A stretch of DNA of 35,104 nt from an uncultured Burkholderiales bacterium (GCA_903896615.1 CAITYM010000129.1:1-35104), one strand, 5' to 3'; shown: positions 6,537 to 15,649, counted from the stretch's first letter. Numbers and translations are program-made. The notes: generated by a model not told the origin, from the sequence alone.

Positions 6537-6881
6537 TTATGACTGAATCTTAGCTTTCAGGTCAAGGCCGTCTTGAACCACTACAACTAGATCTTGAACC
6601 ATTTTTAAACCGGCGGCTAGTATAATTTGTGCTTTTGCAGAACTTCCACTGAGTTTAAATTTTTCTTTCACATATTCGACTAGGTCTGCTTCTTGATCAG
6701 AACCTGCTAAAGATTTTAATTCATTCGAAAGATCAGAAAAATTAGCAATTACGGAGGGAACATCTCCAATCAAACCTGTCATGTCTCCGAAAATCGAAAA
6801 GTAATTCTTTGCAATCGAATCTTCAGTAAGCTTCAAACCATCGAAAGCCACGTCTAACAAAGCCTTAAGTAATTGATTCAT
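6537..6881 (-). CDS. Leftward hypothetical protein, helical
   Basis: A 114-residue protein with an excellent GGGAG site 8 bases before its start (minus strand). It is predominantly helical, with heptad-like leucines at the N-terminus (NQLLKALLDVAFDGLKL) and a mildly hydrophobic C-terminal helix (AQIILAAGLKMVQDLVVVVQDG). No transmembrane-grade segment and no known motif are visible. Co-directional with and upstream of the endolysin, it may belong to the lysis unit, possibly as a regulator or antiholin-like partner. This is inference from position only. Confidence 0.65.
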   Translation of the reverse strand: MNQLLKALLDVAFDGLKLTEDSIAKNYFSIFGDMTGLIGDVPSVIANFSDLSNELKSLAGSDQEADLVEYVKEKFKLSGSSAKAQIILAAGLKMVQDLVVVVQDGLDLKAKIQS

Positions 6882-6960
6882 TTTACATTCTCCCTTTTTT
6901 TTAATAAAAAACTATTATACTACTAATAATAATTAATATTGTAATACCAAGGGGGTTTTA
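6882..6960. promoter_or_regulatory. Divergent promoter region
   Basis: An AT-rich 79-bp spacer between divergent genes. On the minus strand there is an exact TATAAT (plus 6914-6919) with an AT-rich upstream region, well placed for the gene ending at 6537. On the plus strand the AAGGGGG ribosome site (6949-6955) precedes the gene at 6961, and TATACT or TAATAT near 6916-6938 could be a -10. No good -35 is seen for either, so strength or activator dependence is unknown. Confidence 0.5.
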
Positions 6961-7389
6961 ATGTCTCAAAATAATCAATCTGCGCAAGATGCTCTAAACA
7001 ACGAATATTCCAGATGTTGTGTTTTGGCTTCCGATAAAAGAAACAGGATTAAACTGTTACAGTCTGAAATTGATGAATTAGATCAAAAGATGATGGAATT
7101 GATCAAGGAAGGGAACATGTTGCAAGCAGCTGCTCAAAAAGCTAATGACCCGGCAACTGCAAGTGCTGCTCAAAGTGATGCTCCAGCCACGCCTACTAAA
7201 CCTGCTTCGCCAGCTTCACCAGCTTCTCAATCACCGGGTATCCATCACGGGTTTCAGCCACCTTTTAATCATCAACAACATACACCAGCACCAGCACCAG
7301 CTCCAGCTCCAGCACCAGCACCAGCTCCAGCACCAGCACCAGCTCCAGCTCCAGCTCCAGCCGCTGCCCCTTCGGAACCAAAAGCATGA
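6961..7389 (+). CDS. Coiled-coil protein with C-terminal Pro-Ala repeat
   Basis: 142 residues. Residues ~10-60 form a probable coiled coil (DKRNRIKLLQSEIDELDQKM). This is followed by a Ser/Ala/Pro linker and a long alternating Ala-Pro tract of about 15 pairs (DNA 7290-7360, built from CCAGCA/CCAGCT hexamers), ending PSEPKA. Ala-Pro tracts are stiff spacers, as in TonB or lipoyl-domain linkers. The tract length is prone to slippage. It is the first gene of the rightward packaging block and overlaps the next start. Role unknown. Confidence 0.65.
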   Translation: MSQNNQSAQDALNNEYSRCCVLASDKRNRIKLLQSEIDELDQKMMELIKEGNMLQAAAQKANDPATASAAQSDAPATPTKPASPASPASQSPGIHHGFQPPFNHQQHTPAPAPAPAPAPAPAPAPAPAPAPAPAAAPSEPKA

Positions 7390-7712
7390 ACTTTGTTAAA
7401 TTTGTTGAAAACAGGTACCAAGAGTTAGCTTTTGAAAGCGAAATTGAAAAAAAGGGCGAGGAGTTTAGTGTACTAGTCGATTCTGAAAAGAAAGCTTTGC
7501 ACTGGGCGCTTACCTTCTACCGGGAATCCGTAAAGTGGATCATGATACCTAAAGTGCTTTTTCACTTTTTCGCCGTTAAACTCGGGTTTGAATCCGAACC
7601 TGAACCAAAAATGATCAACAAGCTCAAAAAAGACAAAGAAGATGCCTTGAAAGCAAAAAAAGAAGCTGAGGAGGCTGCAAACGTTTCATCAATTCCCGTC
7701 GACATTAAATGA
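7386..7712 (+). CDS. Hypothetical protein with charged helical tail
   Basis: 108 residues, overlapping the preceding stop (ATGA). The middle contains an aromatic and mildly hydrophobic stretch (ALTFYRESVKWIMIPKVLFHFFAVKLGF) that could be a membrane-associated helix. The C-terminus is Lys/Glu-rich (KLKKDKEDALKAKKEAEEA). No family recognised. Translational coupling on both sides suggests co-expression with the GNAT and terminase genes. Confidence 0.6.
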   Translation: MNFVKFVENRYQELAFESEIEKKGEEFSVLVDSEKKALHWALTFYRESVKWIMIPKVLFHFFAVKLGFESEPEPKMINKLKKDKEDALKAKKEAEEAANVSSIPVDIK

Positions 7713-8158
7713 ATGAATGGGAGTTGAGAGACGCTACCGAGGAGGACCTGAATTTTATCTACGCTTCGTGGTCTTACTCGATGCGTTACGGTTCTGATCT
7801 CGGGAGAGACTGTAGAAATCACATTTTCTTTAAAAACTATCTGAAGGTGATTGATTACATCCTGACTCAGGCCAGGACTGTAATAGCCTGGCATCCCAGT
7901 GAACCTTCCGTTATTCTCGGTTACATTACGTTTGAGCCCGATATTCTACATTACTGTTTTGTAAAAGATCATTACCGAAAACAAGGGATAGGTAAATCTT
8001 TGTACAATAAAACAGGACCGTTTAAGTACTATACCAACCGCACTAACATGATAAAACGGATTCAAATCAAAAATTCCGATCTGACTTACAATCCTTTTAT
8101 TCTGTACAAACAACTAGGAGACACTCATGGCAGAGAAACCGCAAACAGCACCAATTAA
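7709..8158 (+). CDS. GNAT-like N-acetyltransferase
   Basis: 149 residues, starting in an ATGA overlap. The acetyl-CoA binding motif A of the GNAT fold is visible as HYRKQGIGKSLY (R90, Q92-G95), preceded by beta-strands GYITFEPDILHYCFV. The N-terminal RDATEEDLNFIYASW matches the usual first strand and helix. GNAT-like proteins just upstream of terminases are common in podoviruses, with unknown substrates. Its last ~32 bases overlap the next gene. A catalytic acetyltransferase activity is inferred from the motif only. Confidence 0.7.
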   Translation: MNEWELRDATEEDLNFIYASWSYSMRYGSDLGRDCRNHIFFKNYLKVIDYILTQARTVIAWHPSEPSVILGYITFEPDILHYCFVKDHYRKQGIGKSLYNKTGPFKYYTNRTNMIKRIQIKNSDLTYNPFILYKQLGDTHGRETANSTN

Positions 8159-8366
8159 GAGCCCCAAAGGAAAGACGTTAGCAAAAGTGGTTCAGCTTCA
8201 TTCAGGGGTAGACCTCATGGGTTCCCGAACCAGCGCTAATTCTAGAGACTCAGAGATTCAAGTATTTGACTGGGGTGTGAGAATAATTAGCAAAAAGAGT
8301 AAAAGAGTAGTTAGAATTTATTCTGCTAATATTAAAGGATTAGAGGAGTTTCCAGAGGAAGAGTAA
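8127..8366 (+). CDS. Small hypothetical protein
   Basis: 79 residues with an AGGAG site before the ATG. It begins inside the GNAT gene in another frame. It has a basic N-terminus (IKSPKGKTLAKVV) and a central beta-like part (IQVFDWGVRIISKKSKRVVRIYSANIKGL), ending in an acidic tail (EEFPEEE). It has no recognised family. Its position directly before the small terminase suggests a packaging-region accessory. Confidence 0.6.
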   Translation: MAEKPQTAPIKSPKGKTLAKVVQLHSGVDLMGSRTSANSRDSEIQVFDWGVRIISKKSKRVVRIYSANIKGLEEFPEEE

Positions 8367-8379
8367 AGTATTAAAATCT

Positions 8380-8739
8380 ATGGCGAGACCAAAAGGATCG
8401 AAGAATCAAGATACCAAAGATCTGTATGAAATAGCAAATAGACTTAAAGTAAGTCCATTTGAAATTTTGCTCCAAATAGCAAAGGGAGATTGGAAGTCTC
8501 TTGGGTATGAATCTGGTTTCAAAAGCTGCTGGACATCGGCCGGGATCGAGTATGAGGAAGCTATTATTAAAGTCGACCATAGGCTTATGGCCGCAAAAGA
8601 AGCGGCTAGATACTTATATCCTCAACGCAAGGCAATAGAACATGTTGTAAAAGATCCTCTTGAGGACATGACTGAGGAACAACAGCTTGAAGCTTATGAG
8701 AATGCCGCCGAAGCTTTGAGAAAGAAGCTTCACAAATGA
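8380..8739 (+). CDS. terS: Putative terminase small subunit
   Basis: 119 residues, ending in an ATGA overlap with the large terminase. The N-terminus MARPKGSKNQDT has the RPKGSKN signature seen in many phage small terminases and AT-hook-like DNA-binding tails. It is followed by helices (DLYEIANRLKVSPFEILLQIAKG) and a second helical region that would oligomerise. Small terminase recognises phage DNA and regulates the motor. The assignment rests mainly on gene order plus the N-terminal signature. The ribosome site is weak (GAGGAAG is about 18 bases upstream). Confidence 0.7.
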   Translation: MARPKGSKNQDTKDLYEIANRLKVSPFEILLQIAKGDWKSLGYESGFKSCWTSAGIEYEEAIIKVDHRLMAAKEAARYLYPQRKAIEHVVKDPLEDMTEEQQLEAYENAAEALRKKLHK

Positions 8740-10232
8740 ACGTCGAGCTTCAAAGATCCTTGCTCAATCATGCCGCAAAGTACTCTCATAGGAGTCGATT
8801 CAATATCGATAAGATCGCTTTTAATAAGCAATTAAGTTTTATCAAGCATCCCAACAAGCTCAAGGCCCTCTTTTGCACCAGACGAGCAGCAAAAAGCTAC
8901 ACGGGGGGGCTATATCTCGTCCAGGAGGCTCTGAATGTTGATTCTTGTAACTGTTTGTATATTGGTCTCACTCGCCTTTCTGCTAAGGGGATTATTTGGA
9001 AGGACGTGCTCAAAGACATCGATAAACGCTACAAATTGGGAATTAAATTTAACGGTTCAGAGCTTACAGCAACTACAGGTAATGGATCTGTTATCTACGT
9101 TACAGGAGCAGACGCCGGGGACGATGAAATGGAAAAGCTCCTTGGAAAGAAGTATAGACTTGTTATTATCGATGAGGCAGCAAGTTTTACTATTGATCTA
9201 CGACGTCTTATTTACGGGATCCTCAAACCAGCCACAGTGGACCAAGGAGGTTCAATCTGCTTACTTGGAACTTCTGGAAACCTTACGACTGGTCTCTTCT
9301 TTGATATTACGACTGGAGCAGAAACGGGTTGGGAACTCTTCAAATGGAGCGCGTTCGATAACCCCCACATAGCCAAACAATGGAAAGAAGAGCTTGAGGA
9401 CATCGCTTTAAACCGCCCTCGGTTTATGGAAACGCCGTTATTTAAACAGTGGTATCTCAACGAGTGGGTGATTGATGACGATAAGCTTGTTTATCGGTTT
9501 AGTTATGGTCGCAACGAATATGATCATTTACCGAGTTACCCTGGACAAGCCGCTTCAAAATGGCAATACGTTTTGGGAGTGGATCTTGGTTATCACCCTG
9601 ATCCTTCAGCTTTTGTGGTTGTGGCATTTCACGAGTACGATACTACGCTGTACGTAATAGATTGCTTCAAGCAAGTGGAAATGGACATCACCGACGTTGC
9701 GAATAAGATTAAGTGGTTTAAGGCTGAGTATGGGATTGACCGAGTTGTGATTGACGGAGCTAACAAGCAGGCGGTCATGGAGATGCAAAAGCGCCACGAT
9801 GTACCGTTAACCCCGGCAGATAAGACGGGTAAGGTCGATTTTATTCAGATTATGAACGCTGAATTCATTCAGGGTAAAATATTACTGTCTAAAAAATGCC
9901 AGGATTTGAAAGATGAATACCTATCCTTAATCTGGAACGATAAGAAGATTAAAAAAGAAGAGCATCCGAATTGTGACAATCACCTTTGTGATTCTGCACT
10001 TTATTCATGGAGGTATTGTTACCAGTTCTTGTCTAAGATGCCGAAAGAATCACCTAATCTAAAAGATAAGAAACAATACATAGCCCATACTCAAAAGTTA
10101 TTAGAAGAATCACTAGAACGTCAAATCAGAAACCAAGAAGATCAGGAACGCGGCGAGGACATCTTTCATACCAGTGCTATGGATAATGAAGGCGATGTTA
10201 TGAATTACTATATCAATAAAAGGCGAGCATAA
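8736..10232 (+). CDS. terL: Terminase large subunit (ATPase and nuclease)
   Basis: 498 residues. ATPase domain: an atypical Walker A around residues 48-54 (TRRAAKSYT, lacking the usual glycines), Walker B VIIDE (143-147), and a coupling motif LLGTSG near 176-181. RNase H-like nuclease domain: acidic residues D283 (VLGVDLGYHPD), D340 (VVIDGANKQ) and D419 (NHLCDSAL). It packages DNA into the prohead using ATP and cuts the concatemer. It ends in a TAATG overlap with the methyltransferase. Its subfamily, and hence packaging strategy, cannot be fixed by eye. Confidence 0.92.
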   Translation: MNVELQRSLLNHAAKYSHRSRFNIDKIAFNKQLSFIKHPNKLKALFCTRRAAKSYTGGLYLVQEALNVDSCNCLYIGLTRLSAKGIIWKDVLKDIDKRYKLGIKFNGSELTATTGNGSVIYVTGADAGDDEMEKLLGKKYRLVIIDEAASFTIDLRRLIYGILKPATVDQGGSICLLGTSGNLTTGLFFDITTGAETGWELFKWSAFDNPHIAKQWKEELEDIALNRPRFMETPLFKQWYLNEWVIDDDKLVYRFSYGRNEYDHLPSYPGQAASKWQYVLGVDLGYHPDPSAFVVVAFHEYDTTLYVIDCFKQVEMDITDVANKIKWFKAEYGIDRVVIDGANKQAVMEMQKRHDVPLTPADKTGKVDFIQIMNAEFIQGKILLSKKCQDLKDEYLSLIWNDKKIKKEEHPNCDNHLCDSALYSWRYCYQFLSKMPKESPNLKDKKQYIAHTQKLLEESLERQIRNQEDQERGEDIFHTSAMDNEGDVMNYYINKRRA

Positions 10233-11602
10233 TGCTAATTCAAGGAGATTGCTTAGAAGAACTTAAAAAATTAGAATCCGAAAGCGTGGATTCTTTAGTG
10301 ACCGATCCGCCTGCTGGCATTTCATTTATGGGTAAAACATGGGATAGCTCCTTAGACTTTATTCCATCGATGACTCAAATTTACATGGAATGCTTACGTG
10401 TACTCAAGCCAGGTGGTCACGGTTTAGTGTGGGCAATACCGCGTACAAGTCATTGGACTGCTACAGCACTTGAGGATGCAGGTTTTGAGATTCGGGACGT
10501 GATTACACATATTTTTGGTTCGGGGTTCCCAAAATCGCATGACATTTCTAAGGCAATTAATAAAGCTGCTGGGGCTGAAAGGGAAGTGGTTAGCACCATA
10601 AAGAAAACTCCTAGTGCAAATTCGGAGAATATGCAGGAAGGCTGGAAACGTCCCTGGGCGGAAAATCATCCAAAGACGATGGATATCACCGCCCTCTCAA
10701 TTACCGAAGCAAAACAATGGTCCGGATGGGGAACGGCGCTTAAGCCAGCAAGCGAGCATTGGATACTTATCCGCAAGCAATGCTCAGAAAAGACGGTTGC
10801 GCAAAACGTCTTGAAGCACGGATGTGGTGGGCTCAATATTGATGCATCACGTATTATTGGAACGGAACAACGAATTAATAAAGGTGTTCCAAGTTATCAA
10901 GGTACTACTGGGACTTTTTCAGGTCAAAATGAAGTCCCAATGAGATCAGACAAAGTTGCAAGTGGAAGATTCCCATCCAATTTAATCCTAAGCCACAACG
11001 AGAGTTGTGTTGAGGACGGGGTAAAGAAGGTGAAGGCAATCAAGGGCGGAAATTCGACGAATGTAGGCAACAAAGTCTATGGAAAGTATGAAGCAGAATT
11101 AGATAGCAAACCTTGTGGATTCGGAGATTCAGACGGCACCGAGACCGTAGCAGCATGGGAATGCACCGAGGGGTGTCCGGTAGCTGAATTGGACCGCCAG
11201 AGTGGGTTCAGTTCGGAAAAATCGCGTATTATTACTTGTCAACAAAACGATTCAATTGGGACGTTTAAAACAAAGATTAGACAAACAATAGCCCACGGTG
11301 ATTCTGGCGGAGCGTCCCGCTTCTTTTACTGCGCAAAAGCTTCCAAGTCAGATAAGAATAACGGACTCGAAGATCTCGAACCACAAAAGTTGAATCATCA
11401 CCCTACAGTAAAAAGCACTAAGCTAATGCAATACCTAATCAGGCTAATCACACCGCCAGGTGGGACAGTACTAGATCCTTTCATGGGTTCCGGGAGTACA
11501 GGCGTAGCAGCAAAAGAGTTACAATTTAAGTTCATTGGAATAGAAAAAGAAAAAGAATACTTTGATATCGCTTTAAAAAGGATCGAATATGGAAGACGAT
11601 AA
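10232..11602 (+). CDS. Site-specific DNA methyltransferase (N6A/N4C, beta class)
   Basis: 456 residues. Motif IV appears as TDPPAG (D25-A28) near the N-terminus and the AdoMet-binding motif I (DPFMGSGST, ~415-423) near the C-terminus. That order defines beta-class amino-methyltransferases. The QGDCLEELKKL start and the final IGIEKEKEYFDIALKRI fit the same family. A ~250-residue insertion between the motifs would hold target recognition. The DPPA variant, instead of DPPY, recurs in phage enzymes. No restriction partner is nearby, so protection of phage DNA or regulation is likely. It lies in the packaging block between terminase and portal. Confidence 0.88.
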   Translation: MLIQGDCLEELKKLESESVDSLVTDPPAGISFMGKTWDSSLDFIPSMTQIYMECLRVLKPGGHGLVWAIPRTSHWTATALEDAGFEIRDVITHIFGSGFPKSHDISKAINKAAGAEREVVSTIKKTPSANSENMQEGWKRPWAENHPKTMDITALSITEAKQWSGWGTALKPASEHWILIRKQCSEKTVAQNVLKHGCGGLNIDASRIIGTEQRINKGVPSYQGTTGTFSGQNEVPMRSDKVASGRFPSNLILSHNESCVEDGVKKVKAIKGGNSTNVGNKVYGKYEAELDSKPCGFGDSDGTETVAAWECTEGCPVAELDRQSGFSSEKSRIITCQQNDSIGTFKTKIRQTIAHGDSGGASRFFYCAKASKSDKNNGLEDLEPQKLNHHPTVKSTKLMQYLIRLITPPGGTVLDPFMGSGSTGVAAKELQFKFIGIEKEKEYFDIALKRIEYGRR

Positions 11603-11840
11603 GACTCATAGATGTTTAGAACTTAAATTAATATCAGAAGACTTTGTTATAACAGATGAGAATAGGAGTGAAGTAATACATTTATTAATTCCTAATAAAT
11701 ATATAGAAAAAAATTTAAGAGATCTGACTGATGATGAAGTGATCTCTTTATTCCGTGAAAGATTTTCTATAAAGAAAAGTACTCCGGTCGAAAAAGACTC
11801 TAAATCAAAACCTGATAGCAGCTGGTGGATTGATGCCTAA
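11589..11840 (+). CDS. Small hypothetical protein
   Basis: 83 residues, starting inside the methyltransferase end with AAAGGA upstream. The DNA here is notably more AT-rich than the flanking genes, hinting at separate origin. The sequence is acidic and has no recognised family. It ends SSWWIDA and overlaps the next small gene by 8 bases. Confidence 0.6.
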   Translation: MEDDKTHRCLELKLISEDFVITDENRSEVIHLLIPNKYIEKNLRDLTDDEVISLFRERFSIKKSTPVEKDSKSKPDSSWWIDA

Positions 11841-12009
11841 AAAAGAGAAGCAAGAGCATATCACTTTTAGCGTTAAGCCTTTGGACGGTGGGACCGAGGT
11901 CTTGGTTCTTATTCCAAATCAGTTTTGGGGCATCATCGGCATAAGCGATGCGGTGAAAGAGTCGGTGGACTTGGTTTTCTTTGATGAACAACATGAGGAA
12001 GCTCACTAA
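11833..12009 (+). CDS. Small hypothetical protein (58 residues)
   Basis: A 58-codon frame beginning MPKKEKQEHITFSV and ending EQHEEAH. It has GGTGG five bases before the ATG and ends in a TAATG overlap with the next start. It fills the gap between two overlapping genes, which strongly supports it. The centre has beta-strand-like segments (EVLVLIPNQFWGIIGI). No family is recognised. Confidence 0.65.
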   Translation: MPKKEKQEHITFSVKPLDGGTEVLVLIPNQFWGIIGISDAVKESVDLVFFDEQHEEAH

Positions 12010-12407
12010 TGAAAAGCGATCTAACATTTGCACAAGTTATCGTGTTGATCAAGGAAGCGCGAGACGCTGGTATACAGGCGTTTGAGTATGAAGGACTAAA
12101 AGTCAGGTTCAAACCATCCTATGATTTCTCGGATCTCCCGAGTGCTGAAACCGAATCTTTGGATAACGAGATACAAAAAATCACCGAATCGAAAGCGAAG
12201 TTCGACATGGACGCTTTCTTTGGGCAATCAGATAAAAAAGCCACTGTTCCTGAGATGAAAGCTGAAGAGATTGTAAAGCCTATGTCCGTGCTGGACGACT
12301 TAAGTGACGAAGAGATGCTTTATTATGCCACGCCCTATTTTGACCAAATTCAGGAAGAAAAGAAGATACACGCGCAAAAACTCAAGGAAGGACATGTAGA
12401 TGGCTAA
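12009..12407 (+). CDS. Hypothetical protein preceding the portal
   Basis: 132 residues, with GAGGAAG upstream and an 8-base overlap into the portal gene. It is acidic and mostly helical. The N-terminal part (LTFAQVIVLIKEARDAGIQAFEYEGLKVRF) looks like a small alpha/beta unit, and the rest is likely disordered. It occupies the place of small portal-associated proteins. Function unknown. Confidence 0.62.
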   Translation: MKSDLTFAQVIVLIKEARDAGIQAFEYEGLKVRFKPSYDFSDLPSAETESLDNEIQKITESKAKFDMDAFFGQSDKKATVPEMKAEEIVKPMSVLDDLSDEEMLYYATPYFDQIQEEKKIHAQKLKEGHVDG

Positions 12408-14307
12408 GATTGAACGGTCAGGGATGACCCAAAGAGATTCCAAGGGGAATGTGATCAGACAAGCCAGGGATAATTCCACAGAGAATGAAGCTAACTTCCG
12501 TTGGTGGAAGCTTCCAGAGAAAGAAATGGCGAATGGGATTAATGCTACTGTTAAATTTATCAGTGGTCACCAAGGATCACGCCTTGAGCAACTTACTGTT
12601 TCAACCCGACTGTATGGTAGCACCAGCGTGTACAATCTGATGGGGACTGCTTTTACTCGCGCTGCTTCTGTAAATAGCAATCCTTCTAGTCAGCGGATGT
12701 CTTTTAACCTGATTGAATCCTGTGTGGATACCCTTGAATCCAAGATGGCTAAGAACAAAGTCATTCCCACCTACGTGACGAGCGGGGGGGTTTGGGATGT
12801 CCAGAAGAAAGCTAAGGATTTAACCAAGTTTACTCAGGGCTTGTTTTACGGCGAAAACGTTCACAAAAAGACGATTGAATGTTGGGGTGATGCCGCCGTT
12901 TGGGGGGATGGATTTATCTATATCTATGAGGATAACGATAAGGTCTGTTTTGAGCGGACATTTCCTCATGAGCTTCTAGTGGACATGGTCGAGTCTCTGA
13001 CCTCAGAACCTAAACAGCTTCATCGCGTTAAAATCATGGATAGGGACATTGCCTATGAGCTATTCCCGGACCTAGCCGATGCCATCAGTCAGGTCTCACC
13101 GGCTACTTATCAAGAGATTGGTGGTCAAGGGACAGCGGTAGACATGATTACGGTCATTGAATCGTGGCATTTACGATCAGGTCCCGATGCTAAAGACGGG
13201 GTTAGAGCTATTACTATCGGGGATGGAGTCCTTTGTGAGGACTACGATAAAGATTACTTCCCTTTTGCGCACCTCAGATATGCCAGACGTAAGCTCGGAT
13301 GGTACGGACAGGGGATACCCGAACGGCTACAAATTATCCAAGGGGAAATTAACCGATGCATGATCTTAAAGCAGCGTTCTTTGTGGATGCAGGGAAGTTT
13401 TAAAATCTTATGCGAAAACGGGTCAAAAGTCGTTTCTCAGCATTTAAATAATGAAGTAGGCGCTATCGTTCACTATACCGGTACCGCACCTCAATACATC
13501 ACGCCCCCTGCAACTAACCCAGAGTTACAGCAATGGGTCGACACCTTGATTAGCTACGGATACCAGCAAGAAGGACTGAGCAAAATGGCAACGACTGGCG
13601 AGGCTCCGATGGGAGTTGAATCAGGCAAAGCTATGCGAACGCTTATGCAAGTATCCGATGACCGGTTCCTGTTTATGCAGCAGGAGCTTGAGGACTTTTC
13701 TCTCGAAATCGCAAGACAAGCAATCAATGTCGTCAAAGATATTTACGCACGCACTGGTAAGTATGAAGTCATCTTTCCAACCACGAATTTCATGGAAACA
13801 GTGGATTGGGGTAGCATTGACCTAGAAGAGGATCAGTATGTTCTTAAAGCCTATCCAACCTCTAGTTTATCTGATGACCTGGCCGGACGGCTGAGCGAGA
13901 TCCAAGAACTTGCACAAGCGGGCATGATCAGTCCACGCACAGCGCGTAGACTCATGGACATGCCTGACGTGGAGATGAATGACAACCTATCTAATGCCGC
14001 CGAGGATCTTTTGCATAAGATCATTCAAGACATGCTTGACGATGGGAAATATAGAGCGCCTGAACCGTTCTTTGACCTAACTTTGGCAAAGCAGTTAGTG
14101 AATGAGTACTACAACTATGCGGATTTGATGAATGCTCCCACGAGTCGGTTAAATCTTTTGCAGAGATTTGATTCTCAGCTAAACGATTTGATGGGAATAG
14201 CTCAGCAAGCGTTACAACCCCAACCAGGAGCTATGCCGCAAGCAGCCCCTACGGCTCAACCCACGAGTAACCTGATCCCTAACGTTCCAGGAATGAGCCC
14301 CCAATGA
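12400..14307 (+). CDS. Portal protein
   Basis: 635 residues with AAGGAAGGA before the ATG. It follows terminase and precedes scaffold, as portals do. It has an N-terminal FRWWKLPEKE region and a stem/wing core (VDTLESKMAKNKVIPTYV, GDAAVWGDGFIYIYED). Central motifs are typical of podovirus portals (GQGIPERLQIIQGEINR; MATTGEAPMGVESGKAMR with ARQAINVVKDIY). A Pro/Gln/Ala-rich tail (QALQPQPGAMPQAAP) ends it. Dodecameric portals form the DNA channel at one capsid vertex and the docking site of terminase and adaptor. Confidence 0.88.
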   Translation: MAKIERSGMTQRDSKGNVIRQARDNSTENEANFRWWKLPEKEMANGINATVKFISGHQGSRLEQLTVSTRLYGSTSVYNLMGTAFTRAASVNSNPSSQRMSFNLIESCVDTLESKMAKNKVIPTYVTSGGVWDVQKKAKDLTKFTQGLFYGENVHKKTIECWGDAAVWGDGFIYIYEDNDKVCFERTFPHELLVDMVESLTSEPKQLHRVKIMDRDIAYELFPDLADAISQVSPATYQEIGGQGTAVDMITVIESWHLRSGPDAKDGVRAITIGDGVLCEDYDKDYFPFAHLRYARRKLGWYGQGIPERLQIIQGEINRCMILKQRSLWMQGSFKILCENGSKVVSQHLNNEVGAIVHYTGTAPQYITPPATNPELQQWVDTLISYGYQQEGLSKMATTGEAPMGVESGKAMRTLMQVSDDRFLFMQQELEDFSLEIARQAINVVKDIYARTGKYEVIFPTTNFMETVDWGSIDLEEDQYVLKAYPTSSLSDDLAGRLSEIQELAQAGMISPRTARRLMDMPDVEMNDNLSNAAEDLLHKIIQDMLDDGKYRAPEPFFDLTLAKQLVNEYYNYADLMNAPTSRLNLLQRFDSQLNDLMGIAQQALQPQPGAMPQAAPTAQPTSNLIPNVPGMSPQ

Positions 14308-14519
14308 GTGATGTTTTTGGGTATGATCATGAAATCAGTGCTTATGAAAAAATGTACAATTTCCTGAAGCGATCGGCGTTAGGTCATTTCGATGTTTCTG
14401 AGGTGGTTGTACCCAAAGCATTTTTCCATGAGCTAGCAGTTGAACTGAAGTTGGATGAAACCAAAGAATTTTTATTTCAAGGGCCAATTCGAAGCTGCCT
14501 AATCAAAAAGGATAACTAA
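14304..14519 (+). CDS. Small hypothetical protein between portal and scaffold
   Basis: 71 residues, starting in an ATGA overlap with the portal gene and abutting the scaffold start. It has a mixed helical sequence with aromatic and acidic residues (YDHEISAYEKMYNFLKRS). No family recognised. Tight coupling suggests a head-assembly role. Confidence 0.6.
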   Translation: MSDVFGYDHEISAYEKMYNFLKRSALGHFDVSEVVVPKAFFHELAVELKLDETKEFLFQGPIRSCLIKKDN

Positions 14520-15440
14520 ATGAGTAACGAATCTGCATTAGCACTATTAAATGGAACGCCAGCGCCGAGTACTGAGGCACCAAAGACGGATACCCCTACA
14601 GGAGCGCCTACACCTCTCGCGTCTACTCCAATAGCCGCACTAGCACGTAAAGAAGCTGCGCTATTACGAGAAAAGCAGGAGTTTAAGCGTCAGCAACAGG
14701 AACTTGAATCCAAAATGGTCTCAGCACGTAAGATTCAGGAAACCTATGAGAATTTCCAAAAGACTAAAGCACAAGATCCGTTAGCCGCGCTGAAAGAGTT
14801 AGGCTTTAGTGAAGCTGATATTTTCAACTATATGGCCGAGCAGAAGGAACCGACGCCAGAAGAGAAAATGGCAAAAGCTGCGTCCGATGCTGCTGAGGCA
14901 AAGATTAAAGCCTTTGAGGAAGCTCAGGTAAAGAAGGCTAGTCTTGAACAGCAAGAGCGAGACAAACAGCTGATTGCATCCTACAAAGGCGATCTCGCTA
15001 AAGCTTATCAATCCGATCCAGCCAAATTTGAATACTGCAACTATTATGGTCCTGCTGCTGAAGCGCTGATGTATGAAACAGCGATGGAAGTAGTCAGGCA
15101 GTCGAATGGACAAGATGTTTTAAGCCCACAAGAAGCTGCCGAACTCGTAGAGTCATACTATGAAGAACAGGACAAACTCATGATTGGTAAAATTAAGAAG
15201 CGTAATGCTCAACGGGATGAACCTACTCCTCAAGAAAAGATTCAACAGCCTCCTACTCGAACTAGGACGCTACAAGCTCCAGCGCCAGGACAAGAGCCAC
15301 CTAAAGCGCCTATTAACAAGACACGTACTCTCACTAACGCTGCTACCGGGACCGTGGCTTCTACTCGGCTTAAGATGAACGAGACACGGGAACAGAAACG
15401 CGATCGTCTTTTGACTGCGCTTAAAGAAGGTAAGTTGTGA
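14520..15440 (+). CDS. Scaffolding protein
   Basis: 306 residues with AAGGA upstream. It has a Pro/Thr/Ala-rich disordered N-terminus, then a long charged coiled-coil region (ARKEAALLREKQEFKRQQQ onwards). The middle is acidic and helical, and the C-terminus is basic and Arg/Thr-rich (KMNETREQKRDRLLTALKEG). This layout, and its position between portal and capsid genes, is that of phage scaffolding proteins. Their basic C-terminal helix-turn-helix binds the capsid protein during prohead assembly. No protease is seen nearby. Confidence 0.75.
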   Translation: MSNESALALLNGTPAPSTEAPKTDTPTGAPTPLASTPIAALARKEAALLREKQEFKRQQQELESKMVSARKIQETYENFQKTKAQDPLAALKELGFSEADIFNYMAEQKEPTPEEKMAKAASDAAEAKIKAFEEAQVKKASLEQQERDKQLIASYKGDLAKAYQSDPAKFEYCNYYGPAAEALMYETAMEVVRQSNGQDVLSPQEAAELVESYYEEQDKLMIGKIKKRNAQRDEPTPQEKIQQPPTRTRTLQAPAPGQEPPKAPINKTRTLTNAATGTVASTRLKMNETREQKRDRLLTALKEGKL

Positions 15441-15451
15441 TATGAGGAAGT

Positions 15452-15649
15452 ATGAAGCTGAAAGAGGAATATGCGGAAACTCACGTTAACTTTTATAAAA
15501 AAGAATCCTGGTATGAAGGGTTTTTAAAAGGCTGGGACGCGTGCAGGATGGCGTTAGCAGAGAAAACATCACATGGTAGCGAATGGTGTGAAAAAACTAA
15601 AAGCTACAAATTGCTAGATTTTAGAACCTTTGGGGATGAGGAAATATGA
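15452..15649 (+). CDS. Tandem small paralogue 1 (GWDACR family)
   Basis: 65 residues: MKLKEEYAE, then YEGFLKGWDACRMAL, ending in RTFGDEEI. It is the first of three tandem homologues at 15452-16052. The 3' end of each carries the GAGGAA ribosome site of the next, and stop and start overlap as ATGA. The F-x-x-GW-x-ACR core occurs in small phage proteins of unknown function. This copy has the most divergent middle. Confidence 0.65.
   Translation: MKLKEEYAETHVNFYKKESWYEGFLKGWDACRMALAEKTSHGSEWCEKTKSYKLLDFRTFGDEEI

Noticed and set aside
8935-9372. 145-codon frame inside the large terminase
   Set aside because: A shadow in another frame of a gene with clear ATPase and nuclease motifs.
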